A stretch of 64,000 nucleotides of DNA from Deuterostichococcus epilithicus (GCA_033439295.1 JAVTLE010000007.1:310001-374000); one strand, 5' to 3'. Positions 12,050-24,190 are shown, counted from the first letter of the stretch. Translations and numbers: made by a program. The notes: generated from the letters alone by a model not told the origin.

Positions 12050-12730
12050 CCAGGAGGCTGCGCAGGTCTTTGTTCATAGAGTCATCGCCGGCGCTAGTGG
12101 CGTGCATGGTGGAGGCCAGTCTCCTACGGCTGGGGTGCAGCGAGCCCGACGCGCGATGCACTGCCAAGGTGGCGTACTGCCCCTGCAAGGTGAAGGGAGG
12201 AGAACCGCGTCAATGCCTCGTGCAGGGCGAAAGAAGTGCGCAAGGTGCTGTGGGGCGGGTCGCACGCATACTGCTAAGCACCGAACGCCTTCGGCCCATG
12301 CGCGCGCATGCAACGTTGTCCAGACGCAGGGGCGACTGGTAGCACCTGCAGCTGGATCATTTGGGCCACGAGCGTCTGCAGCTGGACTGCGCACCCTGCA
12401 GTGATGCCTCCAGCACATTGTCCGCTGGCCTCGACGTCCAGGCTGGCGGTGGGCTGCCCCCGTTCGAGGCTGCAACATCGCTGTCACTGTCAAAGCCGGC
12501 CGTTGCGGCAGCCCTGCTGCGCTGCGCCGCGAGCGGCTCGACATCGTCGTCTTTGCGGGGCCGTCGCTGTTGCCGGTCGGGCGCCAAGCGGCAGCGCCTG
12601 CAGAACAGTGGTGCTTGAGCGGGTGTTGCGGGGCTGCGCCATGCAGACCTCCGGCAATGCACAAGCCGAACAAGGGCAAAATGTGCTTTCGTGCTCTGGA
12701 CTTGGACTGCGCGAGCTGTTTGAAAGATAA
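12050..12730 (+). other. Possible coding stretch, unrecognised
   Basis: A GC-rich stretch contains a possible exon beginning after a CAG at 12066 (FIESSPALVACMVEAS, then LGCSEPDARCTAKVAYCPCK) and ending before a GTGAAG donor. A second open stretch at 12361-12618 is rich in Ser, Ala and Leu and ends in a basic tail (CRSGAKRQRLQNSGA). No domain was recognised and no full model is offered. A longer open frame on the opposite strand looks compositional. Confidence 0.25.
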
Positions 12731-13229
12731 AACCCTGAGGCAAGTTGAGGCATGAAGCCCGTGTCGGTGGCCAATCGGCGGACCTGACGCGTTACAGTCG
12801 CAGGTCCGACCCTCGGTCCGACACCTCGGCGGCGGTACACTGGTGAGCATGCGGCGGTTCCTAAATGCCACGGTGATCCACAGTGGTGCAGAAAGACATA
12901 CTTGAGTCCGTACGATACCATTACCGTCACGTCGATTCGCATAATTCAATCCGTCTCAAAACAGACGCACAGAAGCTAAGAAAAAAAGTCCGCTGTGAAA
13001 GGCAGATGGAAAGGAAAGCACATGCTAAGATCAATCGGCAGAAACTCCAGTAAGCCTTTCAGCATCTACTTTCAAAACCAACAGTGAACACAAGTGTCCG
13101 CTCCCGACAGGCGGCGTATAAGCGGCTGCGCGGATCACCCCCTCAACGAATCTTCGTTTTGCAAGAGGGACCTGTTGCATCACACACACACGGACTGTGG
13201 GTCCATTTACGAGAGGCTGCGGTAGAAAG

Positions 13230-13545
13230 CCACCGCGATTAATGGTGGACTCCACCGGTTTGGAGGCGGTGACTGTCATCATACACACTGGTGGAACCCT
13301 TTGGTGGATTTCCACCGTGACCACCGGGCACGGTGGTGCCATGGTGGAGCTTGGTGGAAACACGGTGGAATGGCTTTCCACTGCGATTCCACTGCACCTG
13401 GTGGAATTCCACAGTCCCGTCCACCGATGGATTCCACCAGTGGACGCGGTGGAAAGCGGTGGAAAGCGGTATGGTGGAATCCAACAGACGGATTCCACCA
13501 TTCAGCATTTTCCGATGTAGCTGGGTGCCACCAGCTAGTGTGGTC
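13230..13545 (-). repeat. GTGGAA-saturated repeat element, copy 2 (inverted)
   Basis: This second member of the family seen at 10575-10880 lies in opposite orientation. It carries seven or so GTGGAA and six or so TTCCAC words. Read on the minus strand, it opens with the same CGGAAAATGC and GAATGGTGGAATCC edge. The interiors are not alignable base by base, so the word rather than the sequence is conserved. Confidence 0.7.
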
Positions 13546-13608
13546 GATAGCAGCAAAGTTTCGCGGATAGGCTGATTCATGTCGGGGTCGGGTCTAAGGT
13601 CTCAGAAA

Positions 13609-13626
13609 TCTATATATATATATATG
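13609..13626. repeat. TA dinucleotide microsatellite
   Basis: A short run of alternating T and A lies just right of the second GTGGAA element. Confidence 0.7.
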
Positions 13627-14239
13627 TATTTGTCAGGTGGCAGGTGTTTAGTAGTCCAACACTGTTTGCGTTGCTACGTTCCTTCCCCTCTAAACGCTTT
13701 CGCATCCCGGAAGGCAGCCATCAATGCGATGTCGTCAAAATGTTCGTTGGCTGCCATGCACTTGGCAATCTTGTTAGCGCTTCCCAAGTGTTGTCGTCCG
13801 CGGAAGGATAGGTACTCAAGCCACTTGATCATGGAGCGTTCCTGCCGAAAAGGTCCTTCATCAGGTCTTCAGTTCATCTACCTATGCTCGCGTCGCCGAA
13901 CTGCCAAAACGTCCTTGGCTTCAACCACATTATTGAATATGGAAACTGGCTGGTAACTCTTTTGCAATCGAAGACACACTGCTGTCGAGGAAACGAGGTT
14001 CAGCTCGACCTGGGAGATCGCAGTATCTTCACCAAACGGCACAAGCTGACGGATGTGAGATACTGGTACAGGCGATATGCTCCAATCCTTCCAAGATTTA
14101 TGCTTGCATTTGCACGCTCGGCGGGTGGTTTGTGAATGAAATGCATTCGAAAGCCGAAGCTTGGTACCTGATATCATGTGGAGAGCTTGCCAGGAATGAC
14201 TAGTGAACAGCAAATGTCGATCTGCTGCCACTAGTTTGG

Positions 14240-14350
14240 GCTCGCCGTGGTGGAAGATGGAAAAATCTGGAAAAGGCAGCCCGCCGTGGTGGAAAAGGCA
14301 GCCGGTTGTGGTGGCGTATGAATCCATCTGAAGAAGGCAGCCCGCCGTGA
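14240..14350. repeat. Short tandem motif cluster
   Basis: The words GGCAGCCCGCCGTG and GTGGTGGAAAA recur three or four times with variation in about 110 bp. The cluster resembles the other short word-rich repeats in this gene-poor interval. No coding signal is seen. Confidence 0.45.
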
Positions 14351-14799
14351 CCGCAGTTGTAGTCTAAATCGTCCGTGGTTGGAAATTTACGAATTTTCTC
14401 AAACAATCGACAGCCATCATTCTGGAAATAGCATGCCCTTCCTTGGTCCTGGGCAGGTGTTGGAAATCATTGTAGCGCCCTCTTCAGAAGAAGCAATGTG
14501 TTTGGAATGACCAAAGATCGAAGCAAACACAATATGTATAGGATTTTCGATTTGCTATGTTGACACAATGATAAGCCACACGAATTGATGGACCGCTTGT
14601 CATCGAAGACCGAAGAAGAAGAGGCGGGGGGGGCAGCAGGGCTGCCGCCGTGCCCCAGACGGCGGCAGCAGCGCCACAGGCCGGCGGCTAGCTGATGATG
14701 ATGTATGGTACCGCACAGCGGCGGAGCATGACGTCCCTTGCTGAGTCTTATCCAGCCGGGGTGTCAAACCTATCATCTGCGGGCTGTCGCCGCTCGTGC

Positions 14800-15370
14800 C
14801 AACGGGTCGTCTCTGCTTGCTTTGTGCTGTAGATAGGCAGGTGGCAACCTCGTCTCGATGTGCAGTAGTGCAGTCTCTCGGTGCAGCATTTCGGCGTCTC
14901 TAGACAGGGTCCCTGGTCCTTCAGCTCGTCCCGAACGCTGTTGAAAGAGGGCTTAATGAGCATAGGATGCTGTCCGGCTCATTAAGCCCTCTTTCAACAA
15001 AAGCAGCAAGTCAGCATCTCGCGACACTGTCACTGGTCTGCAAGCTCGTCTCGTAAACAGTCTCGTTCAAACGTCTCCAAGCCAATCAAAGTCTCTGAGC
15101 ACGTCTCCACTGCACAAAGCAAACGTTCCGATACGAGTTTACCGGTGAGATTGCAGCAGAGATACCCCGAGACGGTGCATGGAGACGCTGGAGACGGTGC
15201 CACCGACCGTCTCGCAGCTTTTGTCTCCAACCCAAAATTGGCGTCTCTACGGCGTCTCTGCGGCGTCTCCACAGCTAGAAAGCATCTCGGGATGGACCAC
15301 AGAGACGCTAGAGAGATGACCCCGGGACGCCCATGGAGACGGAATTCAAGCTCGGGAGACGGATGCCCGT
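14800..15370. repeat. CGTCTC/GAGACG-saturated repeat element
   Basis: About 20 copies of GTCTC or its complement GAGAC lie within about 570 bp, most preceded or followed by C/G to give CGTCTC. The left part is mainly GTCTC; GAGAC becomes common after about 15165. A foldback at 14940-14998 appears inserted into it. No reading frame is supported. Confidence 0.65.
14938..15000. mobile_element. Foldback MITE, short copy
   Basis: GTTGAAAGAGGGCTTAATGA, continuing to GC at 14961, is repeated inverted at 14977-14998 around a 15-bp loop. The same terminal sequence forms the elements at 58465-58538 and 58721-58957, so this is a dispersed family. Confidence 0.75.
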
Positions 15371-16198
15371 TCTTAGAGTGATCTAGATCCACTAAACCTT
15401 TGAGCGATTGACAATTGTAGAAGGCCCATAAGTCGCAAGTAGCAACGGCAAGGAGCGTCATGACTGATGACGGACCTTGAGGAATCAACTCGATCTTAAA
15501 AGAAATGACGCGGAAGCCCTTCGTGCAGCAGCCTCCGAATTCATTATATATGCGTGATAACTGCGTGGCTGGTGTACGAGAATTTGAGCAAGCTATATTA
15601 ATGCCTTCGATGAGGGCCTCTCAAATGGGTATGTGTCTCCACCTTTATTTATAATGATTGTCCATAGTCACAAGCATTGTTGGCGCAAAAAGGATTTTCA
15701 GAGCGTTGTGCGAATGCACTTTGCACACTCATCCGCCGCTCACCGTTGTATCAGTACTACGAACTACTGCGATTGTGCCTAATTTTAAGCCCTGTATAAT
15801 TTCCCGCTGCGCGAGCTGTAAAGGAAACTGATCTTGACGGCTGCGTGCGTAATTCATGCGTGTGACTTCGGCATGTTCTTTTCCCAATGATGCAGTACTG
15901 AATCGTCATTATATGTATGCCTTATATTCACCTTCCACAGTATTACAAGACCTCCGAATAAGCAACAAACAAAAGACCAAACACTTGGATCAAGGTAGAT
16001 GCTGATTTTGAAATCGATGCCTTCTACCAAAATCGGTTTAGGGTCCGACTTGGACATCGTTCGCTATTGAATTGCACACGAATGGAATGTGGGTGATGGC
16101 ACAGAATTCGGGCAAATGGACTCTCCCCAGTAGTCAACGAACAAGAGCACAAGCTCGTGGTGGTCCGCACCATTGTCTGATGTTGGCATAGATCTACC
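15371..16198. other. AT-rich intergenic region
   Basis: No gene or repeat is recognised. Base composition turns clearly AT-richer than the housekeeping block and remains so through the divergent gene pair to the right. Confidence 0.4.
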
Positions 16199-17202
16199 TC
16201 AAGCAGCTGTGCCTTCATCAGGGATGCACAACGATGGCATTACCACCATTGGCTGCGCAGTTTGTTTCCAAGTTCTCGATCGCCAATTCGTGAACCAGTC
16301 AGCAACCTGCCACACCGTGTCAAAGCGAGTCGACTTTAGCTCAGGATGCGGCAAGAGCGAAGGCGGACTTGTTTCTGAAGCACCTGTTGTCGGGATTTGC
16401 AGCTGTATGTTGCAATCATCCTCTGTTGGTCGCGATCTGGGTATGGTTTCTCCCAGTGCAACATAGCCCAACAAAGTGAAGCGTTGGCCCTGCGACTTGA
16501 GAGTGAAATGTAATATGCGCATCGATGCAGGCGTAAATTAACCTTGCGGCAGATCTGCCTTGCCTCAACAGGCTCGTGCAGCGTTCTTCCAGTCTGATGC
16601 GCAACATATTGGTTATCATGTCTTCTTGAGTTCGCATATCGGTTGAGTCCGCAGTCTGCATACAGATGCATATTACTGTCAGCGATCGAGCCCCGGATGA
16701 AACGGTATTGAGAAGTGCTACTTGAGAGCACGACGAAATTCACCAGTAGGCCCGTGCGGACCAAGTCGGTCAAACTGATGTATATCTGGATCATTGATGT
16801 CCGAAGTGAGGAGAGGTTGAGTAGCAAGTCCTGTTCACTCCTTGATATGGAGCATTTGCTGGCAATGTCCGGAATGTGGCTCTTGTCACAGGTGCCTGAA
16901 CATTGAAACGACAGGTTCGAGCGGCCATCAGAGGCCATTGTACACAGTAACTGGTGGAGTCCTGATGTGCACCTACCGGTGACCGAGGCAATTTTATGTA
17001 TCTGAGGAACTTCTTGACACCCGATCGCCGTCAAAAGCCTTTCCATCTCCACAGTGATATTATGGTAGAGTGTCCGGCTTCTTAAACCAGCTGCATCCTC
17101 CATCTGGCAAGGTTGTGTGCGACACTCGATCGAATCGCAATTGCGGGCAAATGCAGGGGCAAGACACTCTCCACCGAGGTCCGTCCTTCCTTGAGTCTGC
17201 AT
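16199..17202 (-). CDS. Unrecognised 316-aa protein, 2 exons, divergent from the STAND gene
   Basis: A 660-nt open exon (17202-16543) joins in phase to a 291-nt exon (16489-16199) across a 53-bp GT-AG intron. The open length in AT-rich sequence and the clean intron argue for a real gene. The start could also be the internal Met near 17103 (MEDAAGLRSRTLYHN). The middle looks helical (SEQDLLLNLSSLRTSMIQIY, then LTDLVRTGLLVNFVVLSSS). The C-terminal exon contains RFDTVWQVADWFTNWRSRTW. No family was recognised and no function is proposed. Its start lies about 470 bp from that of the STAND gene, on the opposite strand, so the two may share a promoter region. Confidence 0.5.
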
Positions 17203-17668
17203 ATCTCACTTAGGATTTGCTTGTCGGTCTTGATGCGTGCGCAAGCGATTTTCAGGCTCCGTACGCGGCTTGTTGCGCACTTGCTGCAATTTCTTGGTGC
17301 ACTCTTCCCCGGTCACTCCGAAATTTGCACACCTTCAAGTTGGTTGTGACCGGACAGCAGCATGACGGCTAAAGTTGATGCATTGCAACCTCATGATCGT
17401 GCAATCGTGTCCGAGAACCCTGGGCACCCCTCCAAATCGCATTGACCAGAGCGGACTTGCAACAGCCCCCCTGCCGTGAACGGGGGTTGTTTCCCTTGTT
17501 TGCACACACCCGGCTGTACAACTTCCCTGCGCTGGACCGGTGATGCACCGATCCCACTCCAGCCTTGCATTTGCGGTCAGCTAAGATTATCAAGGCGGTT
17601 CAGATACACAGATACCAGCAAGCAGGGTCCCGCACATATTCACGAAAACGTAGGTCTGACACCTGAGC
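17203..17668. promoter_or_regulatory. Divergent promoter region between the 316-aa protein and STAND genes
   Basis: This 466-bp gap lies between two divergent start codons. No individual regulatory motif was identified; the promoter role is inferred from arrangement. Confidence 0.35.
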
Positions 17669-20600
17669 ATGAGCCACGTAGAGCTTCAAGGGGATGGGAC
17701 CTTCGAGATTCGCAAATGTTTTGGGCCGCGTGATACAGTTTCGACACCGCACAGACTGAAGGAACGCATATTGGAATACACCAAAGGATTTGCAGAGCTT
17801 GTCAGTTGCGATGTCTCTTGGATCCAGCCGCTGGTGAAGTGGGCTCAAGAAATGAAGGTATGTAAGTGTCTTTCATACATCGCGCTGCCGTAGCTGCCTT
17901 GCAACTGTGGCGCGCCAACGACGATCACAAGTTAGCGCACCCATCATCGCAGGATCGCCTTCCAGATGCGAACCCAGACATGCTGGAGTGGGTTCTGCTA
18001 GAGGACTGGTTTTTCAAAGTCAAAGGATGCATAAAAATGTACTCCGGCAGGTGCTCAATTCTGTTCGAGAACTCTCATGCGCCAAATCAAATATCAAGTC
18101 AAGTCAAGTCAAGTCAAGTCAAGTCAAGTCAAGCCAGCCTGAAAGCGCCTTGAGCAATGCACGCAGGGGCTGGTTGCGGAGGGCAGCACATACGCATGAT
18201 CAGTGTGTTGGGGAGTTGAAAGATATATTTTATACGATGAAAGAGCTTGACAGCAGTGTAAAGCTCGGCATGCACATCAATCACGTGAGTCACACAGTGG
18301 CAAAGTCGATAGGAATGACAAACCGCATAAGAAGCTGCCATCAACACAGTTTGTAACATCCATTATCTTAAAATAGGAGGATCTTTCAAAGGCAATATCG
18401 TCCATTCCAACTTTGGCAGACGCTACACTTACTCGGAAAGAAGGGCAGACGTCAGCTCTTTCAGCATGGTGGACACAGGTACTGGTATATGCATATCTCT
18501 CATCTCCTCGTCAACCTCCTGGCCTTACATAACACGACTTTCACAGCTGCAATGAATTTGCACGCAGACAGCAGCTGACGACATTTCGAGAGAGATGGAA
18601 TATGCCCAGGCGTCGATGGCTGCGGCTGAATCGCCAGGTGGCCATTGGGCAATTCGTGACGAATTCGTGCAGACTTGGTGGTGGCAAAGTTTCGGCTGTA
18701 GAGAGGAAGTGGCATGCGTTGAGTTTTGGTCGCATTTGCATAGGTGAGACGCTGTCAATAATTTCAGGCTAGGCTCCGTCCTTCCAGGTGAATGTTACGC
18801 TGTTGCGGCAACCCTGACTCCTCGCCTAGTTTCGGCAAGCTTCAGGGGTAAATCGAAGGTCTCGGTTTTAAGCTTGTCTCTGCTCTGGTGCTACAGTGTA
18901 CGACCCCAAGATGAGAGTGGGATATCTGATATGATCACTTCTACCGAATGCGATTTCAGGCTCCAATTCGCCCCGGAACCTTCTTGCACAAATGCCATGG
19001 ACAGGTAAGACGCGTTCCGAGGTTGGTGTCCTTCTGTGCGTCTTGTAGCTTAATTACTCGATGGTGGCGATTGAAAGACAAGAAATGTTCCAATCACCCG
19101 TCCTTATCAATTCTTTTCAGGTTGAGAGAACATGCGAGTTTAAATTGTCTCGACGAGCATCAATTTCTGCAAACGCTGAATCACCTCCCTTGCAATGACA
19201 ACCCCGGAAAGTCATGCAATCAGACCGGCTGTGAACCAACAATATCGGAACATCGGGTCCTCCAGCTGATTGGCCCTGAGAAGACAGGTTCGAGTGTAAA
19301 ATGTTTGACGGTGCTGTGCCAATGCATTTACACGGAAGGTGTGCTATCCAGTAAGTGGAGTGCTTCATGATTGTTGCAGGAAATGGCATTCTGGCTCTTG
19401 AGCTTGCGGATAGGCTTGCAAGTACCATATGGTCAGCAAGCTACAGCATCACGTTGCAGGTTATGCTTGGTCACCACATTTCGGCTGTTCCTTACCTTTG
19501 TGTAGTTGCCTTGTGGGAGAGCTACCTCCAAGGACTTGCAGGAGATAAAAGCTACTGCCAAGAACATGCAAGAGTTGATGAGGAAGATGCATGCTCCTGC
19601 AGAGCGTCAACAATGTCAACGAATTTGTATTTCAGCTGCTTGCAGCATGTGGCATCCCAACTGATTGCGCAGACCTATCCCGGGTTCTTTCATTTCTCTC
19701 GGAAAAGCGTTTTAGGCGACAAACTGCGAATTCCTTTGGTTTGATTTTGCTTGACGTAGACGAGCTTCTGTGTGACAGCACAACCGCCAAAGCCTTTGTG
19801 CATGTTCTGCTCACCATCTTGAAGGTTGGTCACACTGACATTAGAGGGTGCTGTCACACAGTCGCAAGTTGTACGCTGACTTGTTTATCGTAGCATCGAT
19901 AGGGGGCAAGTAGGCCGAACTCATGTTGCACGTTTTTCTGCAGGAAATTCCACAAGTCCAGCTCCTGTTGACAGCAACACAAGCAGTGTTGCCCTTGATG
20001 AATGTGAGCCTCATCTCAAAGGTTCCTTGGTTTGCAATGCAAGCTCAGGCTGCACTCCACGCCACATCTATTGTGACGGTGAGAAGTTTGGCTATCTTCG
20101 ACCAGCTTGAAGAAAAGGGCGGCAAATTTGAAAAGTTTGCAAATTGGTCTTCGATTTGCCAGCAGGAAGATAGCGGAATGATATACAAGTATTCCCCTCT
20201 GAGGGCGAAACTCCTTGCAGGCGCGGAAACGCGAGGCATGACACGATTTGCGCAGCTTCCATACTTGTCCGTGTCGTATCCCCTGGAAAGGTAATGTGCA
20301 TGTTTGAAGGCCGGCCAGAACCTGGTGTATTGTACAGCAGGCAGGCTCGCACCGTTAGTAACGCATTTTCCTTATGTGCGTGCACGTTCATAGCTTAATC
20401 CAGGCAATCGCGGCAGAACTACCGGAACAGGACATGCTAGCACTGTGTAGTCTTACAATTTTTCCATACTCCTTTGATTTGTCAGCGGCAGCTGCTGTAA
20501 CGGGCTTTGGCGACAATAAGATCAGAGAGACCCTGCGAAAGTTGACAATGCTGGGCATGTTGGCAAACGAACGTAATCTCGATACTCGCCACCATCTCTA

Positions 20601-23600
20601 TTCACAAGTCAAATCTGCTATGAAATCATTTTGCACTGAAAAGCAGATGGATCTGGATTATGCCAGGTATGATGCACAGATCCCGTAATTACAAAAGGAG
20701 TTCTGCACATCATTTCAATTCTTCATGCCACACACTGAATTTCGACATATCCTGCAGAGAGGCTTTATTGGTTCATGTTGCGGCTTTACTTTCCAAAATA
20801 CATGCAACATGGTGCACCGGCGCCCGGATAACTAGCATGACATTATACGGACAGGATCAACACAATTTCGTTGAAGTCATGACCTGGGCAGTAAGGGGTC
20901 AGGTTGATGCCTGGCATACGGTATACAACAATATTATGTGGCATGGAATGGCTGTCTTTAGGACGCGAGTATGTTTCAGTGTCAGACACGCTTTTGCACA
21001 GGCAAGCAGCAAGCAAAGTTATGGCGTGTGTATTTGACGTGGCACAAGACGTGGCACAACCGCTCCCAACAACTGAAGTTGAACCTGACACTATGAGTGT
21101 TGGGAATCTTGACAGGCATGCCTCAATATGGCGAAGCAAGCCCGCGATCTCGGTATGGAAGGCAAAGCCTTGTGGCATCTTGGGCTCTTGTTGGAAGAGC
21201 AATCGTGTAGGCGAGAGGCTGTGAAGGTGATGCAACGTGGATGCGAAATGCTCATGCACAGAAGCGACCTTTCGCCGCTGGACATGGCGGACTGCAATAC
21301 GGGTAAATATCTCACAATGCCGCAACATGCCATATCGTCGATCAAACCTTGTGAAAACGTGTTGAAATCTGCATGTGGAATCAAAACTCAACGACTAAAT
21401 CAAAATACGTGTTTGTAGAGCTGGCAAAACTATGTAGCGAAGTTGGCATGGATAAATTGGCCGAAACGTTTTTGGGTCGTGCACATGCTCTTCGGATGGA
21501 TTTGCTTGGACAACACCACGAGGTAGTCCTTTCAACACTCATACTACATGCAAAGGTCATGATTAATTTGAAGAAGCTCAACGAAGCTGAGGAGGTATTG
21601 CTGATGCTCTTGAAGTGTAGGTAAGAAATCTTGAAGATGGTTGTTGTGTGACACACAGTTGACAAGCATTAACCCCAGGAATCCCGATGAGATCATCAAG
21701 AAACTTCCGATGCAAGGCATCAACGCAATGAGCAGTTAAGGGCTGAAAACCTAGTACTTGTTCTTTAACAGGCATCAAACTGCGAAACTCTGCGACAACA
21801 GGCTGGGTGATGCCGAGGCCATGATCCAGCTTGCACAAGTATATCGGATCCAACGTAAACATGCAGAAGCATTTGATGCATTACAACGTTGTGCTGTACT
21901 ATATGAAGGAGAACTGACATACAAAGGATCAGCTCAGGTCCGCACAACATTGAAATTGGCATCGCACGCTTTTTGCTTGAACGCCCCTATAAACTGAAGG
22001 CTTTCTAAACGTGCGTGACTCATGTGCGGCAAAGGTGATTGCTATTATTGATATAATGGCTGGCCTTTTGATGGAAAATAACCGATTTGACAAGGCGATC
22101 GAATATCGTCAGAGACGACTTGCCCTCATGAACGGTTTGTCAATGCCGAACACGAGAATGGTAAGAATGAGCCTCACAAAAGCTCTGCTACTTCAGTCTG
22201 AGTACTTGCCTGCATAACCGCAACTCTGTATGTATTGTCAACGTGATTAGCATTTATGTCCATCGGCGGCAGAATTCTATTGAACAGACTGTGTCGCAAA
22301 GGGATCCTGACAGAAACGTTACGTTGCAGATTTTGTTGGGCCGACACGAATTGGCAAGTGCGCTTTGCAGATGCTCTGGCGGTGGTTCAGCAATACACGT
22401 CATCAAAGATGCTTTGATGGAGACAAAAGTACCTGATGCGCATGTTCTTTTACTTGGGCTCTGCCATGCAGCCCATGTTGCAATGGTGCTTCAAAGGTGA
22501 GTTCGACTGACACATGATGTTAATTTCACCTGGTTGTTGTTAACAAGCCACTGATGTTCACTGCCTGATACCTCGCATCGACAGGATGGGCGATGCACTA
22601 GCGATGTGTTCAGATATGGCCTTGTTGCTGGATGCATGTCGTGAAACATATCTGCCAGCCTCTGCCATAACTGTTGTGCTTACCACGATATCTGCAATTT
22701 ACCTCAGCACGGGTTCAGTCGAAGCCTTGAAGCATGTTGAAACACATGTGCTAGCTAGTTTACGATTGTGCCGGAGCGAACAGGCATATGAATCACCGCA
22801 ATCAGTAGCCCTGCACCGATTATTCGCAGGCGTGCAGCTCAATTTGAACAGGTGACTTCGAGTTCTTCTTGTTCAACTTGGCTTTTTCTGTGCTGGCACA
22901 TCCGTCCGCAGAGGAACTTTTCACCTGTTTTTGGGGCTGAACTTGCAGAATCTCCAATTCACGCGTCTATAGCCGATGAAAGCAGCTCACGTGTTAGTCA
23001 CGGGCATAACTTGCGCAAAAGCCAGGGTTAGTGGCAGTGCGCGAGTGCACTGTGCACGTCTTCTTATTCGCGCGAAGGTTGCTAGAATTCCGGGTTTCGC
23101 TGACACGACGCGTGATGCTCCGATTCGAGAATTCCATTCGACCCTGTTTATTTGGATGCAGCATTTGCACTTCTGCTTTTGCCGCATGGCCTGAAATGTT
23201 TTGAACACGTTGTCCAGACGCGTTAAAATTGAGTTGAGTGTCTGTGCCATTGGACACCATGTTGTTGTCCTGGGCCAAAAAGTCTGATGCCGAGTGGGGC
23301 GACATCATATTAGCACTTTGTAAGCTGGCGCGTCATGACAAGTATAAGGTCAAACCATGTGGAACGTGTCAATTAGCCAATGCAAAACCCTCGTCCTTCC
23401 AAGACGTTCAGAGGATGGCCACGACATTGCTGAAGGGTGCGCGCACTGATGGCAGTTTGCTGTGCTAGGCGGTGGAGAAGTGATGACAAGCTGCGGGAGG
23501 CTAAACATATTCTAAGTTTCGCTGCGCAAGAGCGCGCAAACATATTTGATCAATCCTTTCTAATTTCCTGCGCGATTCATGCCCGTGACTATGGAACAGC

Positions 23601-23718
23601 TTGCGGTCGTCAATCTGTGAACCTCGAGCGTGCTCTGAGCGACTGTGAAAGCCCATATTTATATATGGACGATCTAATGCGAATAAGCTGCGACGAGGCG
23701 ATCGCATATGGTTGTTAG
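17669..23718 (+). CDS. NLR-like STAND NTPase: helical N-terminus, NB-ARC, winged helix, TPRs
   Basis: Family role: STAND NTPases are signal-sensing switches, often in immunity or cell death. Ten exons run in unbroken phase: 17669-17857, 17953-18050, 18167-18284, 18377-18478, 18568-18743, 18960-19004, 19121-19287, 19380-19459, 19603-19824 and 19944-20078 (444 codons). Residues 1 to about 240 are helical with no recognised domain. The P-loop region is LQLIGPEKTGNGILALELAD near residue 300; GxxxxGK[ST] reads GPEKTGNG, so Lys and Thr/Ser are absent. Walker B is LILLDVDE (about 372-379), and QLLLTAT fits the sensor/RNBS-B position. Further right, exon 20404-20666 encodes a winged helix (LPEQDMLALCSLTIFPYSFD). 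Kinesin-light-chain-like TPRs then run through 21130-22850, for example LGRAHALRMDLLGQHHEVVL. Exon edges after 20078 and the end at 23718 are tentative. Confidence 0.75.
18095..18133 (+). repeat. CAAGT pentamer microsatellite in an intron
   Basis: Nearly eight tandem CAAGT units lie within the 18051-18166 intron of the STAND gene. An open frame reads through it, but the phase-correct model splices it out. Confidence 0.8.
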
Positions 23719-24190
23719 CTTTTGCGCAAATCGAGAGGTTCTCAATGTCGAAACTTATGTTTGTACACTAATCAATCGAACTGGGTGGCGGTAGCTCAGC
23801 TGCTCAGCATGCATGATGCGGATATTGCAGCCAGCCAGGTCCTTTGTGCTGAAGTCCGGTGATTGGTGAGAAAGCCGAGCCGAGTGATCACTTAGACTTG
23901 GCGACATAGTGTGCTTGGACACAACTTCAAATGGCCGACTATAATCATATAGGCCCGAGGGGAGGAGGCGGTCAGAATGCGCAGCAATATGCATCGTGCT
24001 AAGGTCCCGTCGAAGGGATGAGCGTCAAGCAAAGGATGATATATCTTCGCCAAAGATGTCCACCCGCCAACAGGCTGCCTCTGTAAACCCAAAAGTCGAG
24101 ACTCAAGAAGCAACCGCCGCCGACGAGTTGACCTTAACAGTTCACCAACATGGCGCCCTCTGTTTCGACAGCACATTGATGTGGGGCCTC
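23719..24190. other. Intergenic, nothing recognised
   Basis: This is the transition from the AT-rich STAND gene to the retroelement nest. Short frames on both strands carry no recognisable motif. Confidence 0.35.

Noticed and set aside
12074-12949. 291-codon minus-strand open frame
   Set aside because: The translation is Arg/Pro/Ala-rich with no motif, and the opposite strand has an equally plausible coding stretch.
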